Below, piece by piece: positions 58,405 to 64,000 of a stretch of DNA of 64,000 nt. Origin of the DNA: a virus. The notes beneath the pieces were generated by a model that searched no databases, was not told the origin of the DNA, and was given only the letters and a program-made list of their open reading frames with translations. The translations under genes were made by a program, and so were the position numbers. Location of the stretch: the IMG/VR virus record IMGVR_UViG_3300048582_000168, positions 1-64,000 of that record. One strand, 5' to 3'. How positions within the stretch are numbered: the first letter of the stretch is position 1; every line of letters begins with the position of its first letter.

Positions 58405-60101
58405 CCGAGAACGCGGACGGATCAGCACCGAACCTGAGCCCCGTGCAGCTTGCCTACGCGAAACTGAACTCCAAGGCCCTGCCGCCGCAGAACGCGGACC
58501 AAAAACCGATGTTCGACTTGATGACCCTCGAACGCGCGTCGGTCTCATCCGAGATCCGGGGGATGATCTCGGCCAAGACGAACCCCTCGGTCTACCGGTT
58601 CGCAGACCAGCCGGTGCAGATCGTCGAGGCCGAAGTCGATGCCTTCCTCGATCCGGAAAAGAAGGTCCGCGCCAAGATCGCCCGCCCCGTCCCCTTGAAC
58701 CAGCACAGCGTCACCGGCCACGTCGAAGCCGTCGCCCGATGGTTCAAGGTCAACGCCGAAGGGGCTCAGGTGCCGAAGCCTATCCCCGACTGGATCCGGA
58801 ACCTTCTGATCGCGACCGGCGTCGATGAATTCCCGCTTCTGAAAGGCATCCTGCGCCACCCGGTCATCATGGATGGCAAAATGGTCATCGGTGACAAGGG
58901 ATACGACCGTGCCAGCAACTTCCTGATCAAGGCACACATGCCCGGCGGCATCCGCCCCCAAGTGCTGGAAGACCCGCCGGAATTGCTCCTGAAATGGCTG
59001 GTCGAGGATTGGCTGGGAGAAACGTCCTTCGACACCTACGAAGACGCCGTTCGCGCCCTCATGGTCCCCGCGACGATGCTCCTGACGAAGACCCACCTCA
59101 TGGCAGAGGGCAAGTTTCCGGGCTTTCTGATCAGCGCGCCGGACGCAGGGACCGGCAAAAGCGAACTGGCGCACGCGCTGGTCGAGGTGATCTCGGGCGA
59201 GGATATCGGCGACACGCCGTGGCCAGAGAAAGACGCGACGGAAATGCAAAAGCTGGTCACCAGCCTCGTCATGGCCGACGTCGACGTGATCCTCTGGGAT
59301 AACCTGCCGAACGGGATGACCCTGAAGAACTCGGTCTTCGACCAGTTGATGACCTCGGTCGTCTGGAGCGCGAGGATCCTCGGGCAAAGCCAGATCGTCA
59401 ACGCCCCGTCGAACGCCCTGAACGTCCTGACCGGGAACAACGTCCAGCCCTTCGCCGATACCGCGACCCGCATCCTCGAGGTGCGGCTGGTTCTGAAGGA
59501 TGGCAAGCCGCCAAGCTACAACCGCATCAGCCTGCGCCAGTGGACGAAGGAAAACCGGGCGTCGATCATCGTCGCCTTGGGGCGCATCCTGACCGAAACG
59601 ACCCTGCTGAAGCTGCCGCAGGTCGGGCGCTACCCGGGATGGTTCAACCGCATCGCCCTGCCCTTCATGAGCCTGACCGGCAAGACCGACCTTCTCGACA
59701 CATGGAAGCAGACCGCCCCGTCTTGGGATGGCTACGCTCTCGAGGCGTTCCTCGAGGAACTCCGCAAGGCTTCGGAGAAGATCCACCACAACCCGTCGGC
59801 CCCGATCACCATCGGCCAGATGCTGATGATCGCGCCGGACGCGACGGCGCACCTGTTCGGGATCGACGATGAGGCGGTAGCGCCCCTGATGCCCCGGTCG
59901 GCACCTTTTGCCAGCGAGGATGAGAAGGCCGCGCATTCGAGGGCGCATGCCAAGGCGCTGGGCAAGGTCGGCGCGATGATCGGGCTCAGGATGCACCGCT
60001 TCGCCGACCGGAGCGCGGGCGGGTTCCGGCTGCGCGTCGACAAGGGAAAGTCTGCGAAAGGTCAATCCCAAACGATGATCAGGGCGGAAATCATCGAATG
60101 A
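58401..60101 (+). CDS. replicative helicase (SF3/VirE-like AAA+ ATPase)
   Basis: The 566-residue product is coupled to the primase by an ATGA overlap. The P-loop is SAPDAGTGKSELA (lysine near 253), Walker B is VDVILWDN (about 294-301; Asn replaces the second acid) and the sensor region is LNVLTGNNVQP (about 340-350). The N-terminal 200 residues contain a beta-rich domain of the kind placed before DUF927/VirE-type helicases. It should unwind the fork. The C-terminal 100 residues carry a winged-helix-like end. Confidence 0.82.
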   Translation: MTENADGSAPNLSPVQLAYAKLNSKALPPQNADQKPMFDLMTLERASVSSEIRGMISAKTNPSVYRFADQPVQIVEAEVDAFLDPEKKVRAKIARPVPLNQHSVTGHVEAVARWFKVNAEGAQVPKPIPDWIRNLLIATGVDEFPLLKGILRHPVIMDGKMVIGDKGYDRASNFLIKAHMPGGIRPQVLEDPPELLLKWLVEDWLGETSFDTYEDAVRALMVPATMLLTKTHLMAEGKFPGFLISAPDAGTGKSELAHALVEVISGEDIGDTPWPEKDATEMQKLVTSLVMADVDVILWDNLPNGMTLKNSVFDQLMTSVVWSARILGQSQIVNAPSNALNVLTGNNVQPFADTATRILEVRLVLKDGKPPSYNRISLRQWTKENRASIIVALGRILTETTLLKLPQVGRYPGWFNRIALPFMSLTGKTDLLDTWKQTAPSWDGYALEAFLEELRKASEKIHHNPSAPITIGQMLMIAPDATAHLFGIDDEAVAPLMPRSAPFASEDEKAAHSRAHAKALGKVGAMIGLRMHRFADRSAGGFRLRVDKGKSAKGQSQTMIRAEIIE

Positions 60102-60289
60102 TGGCTTTTCATCTTGCGGTTGCGCTGGACTTGATGAATGGCCGATTTACCCCGGGGGGTCCGGGGGGTAACCCGGGGGTCCGCGCATCGCGCGTGCCAA
60201 AAAGTCTTAACCTGTGGTTGTGGAAGGACGGGTCACGCGCACACATGCGTATACGCGCGCGTGTGAGGGAAAATAGGCTGGTGCGATGA
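60098..60289 (+). CDS. small protein encoded across inverted-repeat arm, uncertain
   Basis: A 63-codon frame starts with ATGATG on the helicase stop and its own stop overlaps the next ATG (ATGA). This chain of couplings is the only support. The first arm of the 29-bp inverted repeat encodes TPGGPGGNPG, and the alternating tract encodes basic residues (HMRIRARVREN). It may be a real small basic protein or simply a path for ribosomes over structured RNA. Confidence 0.4.
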   Translation: MMAFHLAVALDLMNGRFTPGGPGGNPGVRASRVPKSLNLWLWKDGSRAHMRIRARVRENRLVR

Positions 60290-60322
60290 GAATACCCCCG
60301 GGTTACCCCCCGGACCCCCCGG
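60152..60322. repeat. perfect 29-bp inverted repeat
   Basis: The arm 60152-60180 (begins CCGGGGGGTCC, ends CCCGGGGGT) is the exact reverse complement of 60294-60322. The arms are separated by 113 bp and are nearly all G or C. The second arm lies eight bases after the ATG at 60286. As DNA it could form a cruciform; as RNA a 29-bp stem. Confidence 0.95.
60234..60265. other. 32-bp alternating pyrimidine-purine tract (Z-DNA type)
   Basis: All 32 bases alternate pyrimidine and purine; the tract starts CACGCGCACAC, has GCGTATACGC in the middle and ends CGCGTGTG. Such tracts flip to Z-DNA under negative supercoiling. It lies in the loop of the 29-bp inverted repeat. Confidence 0.85.
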
Positions 60323-60675
60323 AAAGCGAAAATGACGAAAAAACGGATGAAACGATCATGACAGACGCGGAACTCGCAGCCGAGAGCGCAGCGGCCATCG
60401 CGGCCCTCATCGCAGCCCTGCAGGCCAAAGACCCCATCGCCGAAGCCGCCGCCCGCGACAGGATGAAGGCAGCCGAGATCGAAACCCTCACCCGGCAGAT
60501 CGCGGCCCTGCAGCCCAAGGCAGCACCGCCCCCGGCAAAGCCCGTCAGCCGCTACGACGCCTTCTGCGACCAGTGCGAGCGGTGCAGGCATCACCACCCC
60601 TGCGCCTTCGCCAAGAACTCATCCCTGACCTGCCCCGGCCCGAAATACCGGGGCTTCACCTTCGAGGCAGCATGA
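60286..60675 (+). CDS. unknown Cys-rich protein after inverted repeat
   Basis: The 129-residue product starts at ATG 60286 if coupled to the small frame before it; its first residues (MRIPPGYPPDPPESEND) are then encoded by the second repeat arm. A second start at 60358 gives MTDAELAAESAAAIAALIAAL, which resembles the start of the next gene product and may be the true one. The C-terminus has FCDQCERCRHHHPCAF and LTCPG, a likely zinc site. Function unknown. Confidence 0.65.
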   Translation: MRIPPGYPPDPPESENDEKTDETIMTDAELAAESAAAIAALIAALQAKDPIAEAAARDRMKAAEIETLTRQIAALQPKAAPPPAKPVSRYDAFCDQCERCRHHHPCAFAKNSSLTCPGPKYRGFTFEAA

Positions 60676-61070
60676 CCAGCCCCGTGCCAGATCCCGAAAC
60701 CCTCACCGATGGGCAGATCGCCGTCGAACTCTCCCGCACGATCACCGCCCTCATGACCGCCATCGGCACCGGAAGCGCGATAGCCGACGTCCTGCGCAGG
60801 CGGGTGGCCACGCTGGAAGCGGCAAGCATCGCGCGCAGGAAGCGCCAAGAGGCGTGGGAGCGGTGGACCCTTGGGCACCGCGCCATCGTCCTCACCATGT
60901 GGCACGCCGAAGACCTCGCCCGGGCAGAGGGCAGCAACACCACGAAACCCGTCTGGCGGCCCGGAAACATTGGGCTGCGCACGGTGGCAGAGGCGCTGGG
61001 CGGACCGCCGCCCGTCCCGTTCACCACGCCAGAGAGCGGGGGCCCGGCACCGCCCGGGTTCGGGCTGTGA
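60672..61070 (+). CDS. unknown replication-module protein
   Basis: The 132-residue product starts at ATG 60672, overlapping the previous stop. The N-terminus (LTDGQIAVELSRTITALMTAIG) resembles the preceding protein, so the two genes may come from a duplication. A helical basic part (VATLEAASIARRKRQEAWER) follows. The C-terminal 50 residues include RTVAEALGGPPPVPF. No known domain is evident. Confidence 0.65.
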   Translation: MTSPVPDPETLTDGQIAVELSRTITALMTAIGTGSAIADVLRRRVATLEAASIARRKRQEAWERWTLGHRAIVLTMWHAEDLARAEGSNTTKPVWRPGNIGLRTVAEALGGPPPVPFTTPESGGPAPPGFGL

Positions 61071-61082
61071 CCGGCAACCCTC

Positions 61083-61111
61083 TTGCGCGGAAAGTCGGCC
61101 CGCTGTTAAAC
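61083..61111 (+). promoter_or_regulatory. candidate promoter before nuclease gene
   Basis: TTGCGC (61083-61088) and TTAAAC (61106-61111) are 17 bp apart. The -10 is within CTGTTAAACAG, a short perfect palindrome. The ATG follows eight bases later, so the leader would be nearly absent, which lowers confidence. Confidence 0.3.
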
Positions 61112-61118
61112 AGGGGGC

Positions 61119-61631
61119 ATGCGCACCCTGATCCGAACCGAATCCGACCTCTGGACCGCGATGGCTGAGATCATCGAAGCCCGTGGCTGGTTTGGCGAGC
61201 GGTTCGAAGACCGCACCCGGCAAGGGCTGCCGGACTGCTACCTCGGCTGCGGCAAGGCACACCGCGTCTGGGTCGAGTTGAAGGTCGAGAACCGGCCCTA
61301 CCGCACCGGACAGCAAGCGTGGGCGGTGCGCGCGGACAGCCGTGGCGAGACGACCCGGACCCTGCGCTGCATGTTCGACCAGAGGCTGGTCCTCACCGAT
61401 ACCGCCGCCGTCGCCCGGGCAGACCTCTTCGGCCACCCGACCCCGCGCCCGATCATCGAAACCACATCCCTCGCACGCGCGCTGGTGGCCGCCCTGCAGG
61501 GGCTCGCGGCCCTGCCACCACCAGAGCCCGGCCAAGACCACCCGTGGCAGCCCACCATCCCGCAATGGCCCGGCAAGGTGACGTGGCCCGGCCCGCGCGG
61601 GGCAGAGAAGGGATCACCCTATGGCAAGTGA
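61119..61631 (+). CDS. VRR-NUC-like nuclease
   Basis: The 170-residue product starts at ATG 61119 behind AGGGGG. The PD-(D/E)xK set is visible: RQGLPDCYLGCG (D39), VWVELKVE (E53, K55) and QQAW (Q65-Q66), with an upstream FGERFEDR Glu. This is the VRR-NUC arrangement of small phage nucleases and Holliday-junction-type resolvases. The C-terminal 60 residues are proline-rich and probably flexible. It may process replication or packaging intermediates. Confidence 0.78.
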   Translation: MRTLIRTESDLWTAMAEIIEARGWFGERFEDRTRQGLPDCYLGCGKAHRVWVELKVENRPYRTGQQAWAVRADSRGETTRTLRCMFDQRLVLTDTAAVARADLFGHPTPRPIIETTSLARALVAALQGLAALPPPEPGQDHPWQPTIPQWPGKVTWPGPRGAEKGSPYGK

Positions 61632-61875
61632 CCAGCCCGCCCCTGACCGCACCATCCAGATCACGGTCGAGCCCAGCCGGGGCGTATTCGTCGCCATCGC
61701 GACCTACGCCGTCGCCAGCCGAAAGCGCGAGCGCCGCGAGATCGCCACGACCCGCGTGCGCGCCCTGCATCGGGTCATCAGCCGCATGCGCCGCAACGGC
61801 CACGCCGGGCGGCCTTACAGCGCCACGGTGGACGATCAGATCATGACGGGCACCATCCCGCACCCGAACGCCTGA
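61621..61875 (+). CDS. unknown small basic protein
   Basis: The 84-residue product overlaps the nuclease end by 11 bases. It contains a beta-strand part (IQITVEPSRGVFVAIATYAVAS) and a basic helix (RVRALHRVISRMRRNGHAG). Nucleic acid binding is possible. No family is recognised. Confidence 0.6.
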   Translation: MASDQPAPDRTIQITVEPSRGVFVAIATYAVASRKRERREIATTRVRALHRVISRMRRNGHAGRPYSATVDDQIMTGTIPHPNA

Positions 61876-61883
61876 GAGGCCCC

Positions 61884-63122
61884 ATGCAGACCGTCCAGCG
61901 CGACCCGAAGACCCTGACCCCGCACCCGAAGAACAGCCGCAAGCACACCGCGACCCAGATCGAGATGCTGGCGGACGCGATGCTGGCCTTCGGCTTTCAC
62001 CAGCCGGTCGTCGTCGACGCGAACGACGTGATCCTGATCGGCCACGCGCGGACCGAGGCGGCCATCGCGGCAGGGCTCACCACCATCCCGGTCGTCGTCC
62101 GGTCCGACCTGACCGAAGCGCAGGCCCGCGCGCTGATCGTCGCGGACAACCGGCTGCACGAATTCGGCGCCGGGTGGGATGAGGCCATCCTCGGCGAAGA
62201 ACTCCGCGCGCTGATGGCCGAAGGCATCGACGTCACGGTGACAGGTTTCGATACCCCGGAGCCTGTTGCTAAAAAAAGCAAGACGGCAGACGAAGACGAT
62301 GTGCCGGAGCCCCCGGCCACGCCTCTCACGCAACCCGGCGACGTCTGGATCCTCGGGCAGCACCGGCTGCATTGCGGGGACTCGACCAGCCCGGACCTCT
62401 TGGCGGCCTGCATGGCAGCGAAGCCGGTCGCGATGGTCACAGACCCGCCCTACGGGGTGGTCTACGACGCGGCATGGCGCGACGAAGCTGGGATCGGCAG
62501 CGAAGGCTCGGCCAAGGGCGTCGTGCTGAACGACGACCGCGCGGACTGGCGCGAGGTGTGGGCAGGCTTCACCGGAGCGGCGGCCTTCGTCTGGCACGCG
62601 GGCACGAGGGCGCATGAAGTCCACGAGAGCCTCGTCGCGGCAGGGTTCGACGTGAAAGCGCAGATCGTCTGGGCCAAGAACCGGGCGGCCATCGGTCGCG
62701 GCCATTACCACCACGGCCATGAGCCCGCGTTCTATGCCACCCGCAAGAAAGCCAAGCCGAAGTGGCACGGCCCGGCGCTGTCCACCCTCTGGGAGATCGG
62801 GCACTCGCGGTCGCACACCGGCCACTCGACGCAAAAGCCGGTCGAGGCCATGCGCAGGCCCATCCTCGCCCTGACCGCGCCCGGGGACGTCGTGTTCGAA
62901 CCGTTCAGCGGGTCGGGCACCACCCTGATCGCCTGCGAGATGGTCGGGCGGACCTGCGTCGCCATCGAACTGAGCCCGGAATACTGCGACGTCGCTGCCA
63001 CGCGCTGGGCCCGCTGGACGGGCGAAAAGCCCAAGCTGATGCGGGCAGGCGTCGAGGTGGACCTGCCGGACCCCGCCGGGCAGGCAGGCAGCGAAGCGGG
63101 CGTGGTGGAGATTGCCGAATGA
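61884..63122 (+). CDS. ParB-like domain fused to DNA methyltransferase
   Basis: The 412-residue product begins with a ParB/Srx-like domain (LTPHPKNSRKHTATQI, PVVVDANDVILIGHARTEAA; residues 10-95). A linker rich in Glu and Pro follows. The methyltransferase has the beta-class order: DPPY at 187-190 (VTDPPYG), then the target-recognition part, HSTQKP at 315-320, and the SAM motif FEPFSGSGTT at 338-347 with E362. It would methylate adenine-N6 or cytosine-N4 in a short DNA motif and protect phage DNA or change regulation. No restriction partner is nearby. Confidence 0.9.
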   Translation: MQTVQRDPKTLTPHPKNSRKHTATQIEMLADAMLAFGFHQPVVVDANDVILIGHARTEAAIAAGLTTIPVVVRSDLTEAQARALIVADNRLHEFGAGWDEAILGEELRALMAEGIDVTVTGFDTPEPVAKKSKTADEDDVPEPPATPLTQPGDVWILGQHRLHCGDSTSPDLLAACMAAKPVAMVTDPPYGVVYDAAWRDEAGIGSEGSAKGVVLNDDRADWREVWAGFTGAAAFVWHAGTRAHEVHESLVAAGFDVKAQIVWAKNRAAIGRGHYHHGHEPAFYATRKKAKPKWHGPALSTLWEIGHSRSHTGHSTQKPVEAMRRPILALTAPGDVVFEPFSGSGTTLIACEMVGRTCVAIELSPEYCDVAATRWARWTGEKPKLMRAGVEVDLPDPAGQAGSEAGVVEIAE

Positions 63123-64000
63123 AGATCGCCGAAGTCGCCATCGAAGCCCTGATCCCGCACCCGCAGAACAGCCGGACCCATAGCGCCGAACAGGTCCGCG
63201 CGCTGGCCCGGGCGATCACCGAATGGGGCTGGACCCAGCCGGTCGTCATCGACGAAGCGAACGTCATTCTGATCGGGCACGGGCGCGTCGAGGCGGCCAA
63301 GACCCTCGGGCTGAAGACCGTCCCCTGCGTGCAGCGCGGCGATCTGAGCGACGCGGACAAGCGCGCCATGCTGATCAGCGACAACCGGCTGGCCGAAGTC
63401 GGGTCGTCGTGGGACAAGGACATTCTGGCCGAAGAACTGCGCTTCCTCGCCTTTGCGGACTTCGACGTCAGCCTGACCGCGTTCGACCTGCCGGAATTCG
63501 CCCCCACCCCGGAGCCGGAGCCCGCACTGCCGCGCCCGTCGACCGTCCAGAGCGGCGAAATCTGGAAGCTGGGCGCCAACCTCCTGATCTGCGCGGACGG
63601 CGGCGACCCGAGCGTCCTGCAGGCCATGGCACCGAAGGACGCGGCGCTGGTCGTCACCCGGATCCCTGACGACGTCGGCGCCGGGCTTCTGGCGCAACTC
63701 CTGAACCTGACCCCGGCCAAGATCGCCTACCTCTGGTCCTCCGGCCTGCGCAGCCATGTGGGCGGCCACGCGGCCCATGAGGCGGGGTTCGACGTCCGCG
63801 CCCAGATCATCATCCCGACCGAGGCCAAGCCCCGGGAAAAGGGCTTTGCGACGGGGCACAAGGCGGGGCTCTACTGCGCCAAGGCAGGCGGCCCGCCATG
63901 GGCCGGAGGCCGCAAGCAGACGACCGTCTGGGCATCCGAGGATGAGATGCCGCTGCAGCCCTTCGTGCGCCCGCTGCGGAACCACGTCCCGACCGGAGGC
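63119..64000 (+). CDS. ParB-methyltransferase paralogue without DPPY motif, 3' end cut
   Basis: This gene starts at ATG 63119, overlapping the previous stop, and runs off the window after 294 codons. Residues 1-125 match the ParB-like part of the preceding protein closely (LIPHPQNSRTHSAEQV, VILIGHGRVEAAK). The second part aligns with its methyltransferase, but where the first has VTDPPYG this one has VTRIPDDVG (residues 179-187), and about 25 following residues are missing. The rest (AHEAGFDVRAQIIIP, GHKAGLYCAKAGGPPW) is still recognisable. It is probably a catalytically inactive partner, or a DNA-binding derivative. The SAM motif would lie beyond the window. Confidence 0.8.
   Translation, partial: MKIAEVAIEALIPHPQNSRTHSAEQVRALARAITEWGWTQPVVIDEANVILIGHGRVEAAKTLGLKTVPCVQRGDLSDADKRAMLISDNRLAEVGSSWDKDILAEELRFLAFADFDVSLTAFDLPEFAPTPEPEPALPRPSTVQSGEIWKLGANLLICADGGDPSVLQAMAPKDAALVVTRIPDDVGAGLLAQLLNLTPAKIAYLWSSGLRSHVGGHAAHEAGFDVRAQIIIPTEAKPREKGFATGHKAGLYCAKAGGPPWAGGRKQTTVWASEDEMPLQPFVRPLRNHVPTGG

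Noticed and set aside
1197-61111. GTTTAAC/GTTAAAC heptamers as a regulatory family (near 1197, 15640, 22684, 61104)
   Set aside because: All four are intergenic, but about two are expected by chance in a genome of this composition, and the surroundings share little else.

Overview
The window is almost all of a tailed double-stranded DNA phage genome with a long non-contractile tail (siphovirus type). It is cut at both ends: inside the large terminase gene on the left and inside a ParB/methyltransferase-like gene on the right. Base composition is high GC throughout (roughly two thirds by eye). Leftward promoters look like alphaproteobacterial sigma-70 sites, and one 16-bp site differs from the bacterial chromosome-partition site parS by a single base. 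The best guess for the host is a high-GC alphaproteobacterium such as a Rhodobacterales. No tRNA, CRISPR array, insertion sequence, integrase or obvious CI-type repressor was seen.

Layout. (1) 1-34156, rightward: the late morphogenesis block. In order it holds terminase, portal, accessory head proteins including a LamG-type protein, a MuF-like minor head protein, a 1584-residue multi-enzyme protein (Acb1-like 2H phosphoesterase, Nudix, kinase-like, ADP-ribosyltransferase-like), a prohead protease split over two genes, decoration and major capsid proteins, connectors, tail tube, a frameshifted tail chaperone pair, tape measure, tail tip, collar-type fibres, a holin candidate and an M15 endolysin. 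A leftward cassette of four small genes (8666-10222) interrupts this block. (2) 34165-54310, leftward: about 40 small early genes, mostly of unknown function. Recognisable ones are a SNF2-like helicase, an ImmA/IrrE-type metallopeptidase, a Lar-like zinc protein, TerB-like and HD-domain proteins, a secreted staphylococcal-nuclease homologue, a HicA-like protein and two exported glycine-rich proteins. Nearly all transcript starts carry the same leader element CTGAAAGG, and many carry a palindrome (core AAGTC-NN-GACTT) placed on the promoter. (3) 54311-54795: a divergent control region with three kinds of short repeat. (4) 54796-64000, rightward: the replication module, with two unknown phage proteins, a 0.8-kb G-rich array with 5-bp periodicity, a primase, a replicative helicase, a perfect 29-bp inverted repeat enclosing a Z-DNA-type tract, a VRR-NUC-like nuclease, and two ParB-DNA methyltransferase fusions, the second of which has lost its DPPY catalytic motif.

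How it fits together. The early leftward genes and the rightward replication genes diverge from the 54.3-54.8 kb control region. Leftward transcription ends at a strong hairpin at 34165-34195, where it meets the rightward late block. The methyltransferase pair at the right end and the terminase at the left end are probably neighbours in the intact genome, with only a short stretch missing. The most unusual items are the pentameric G-rich array next to the primase, the 29-bp inverted repeat plus alternating pyrimidine-purine tract after the helicase, the operator/leader regulon, the multi-enzyme head-region protein, and the active/degenerate methyltransferase pair.
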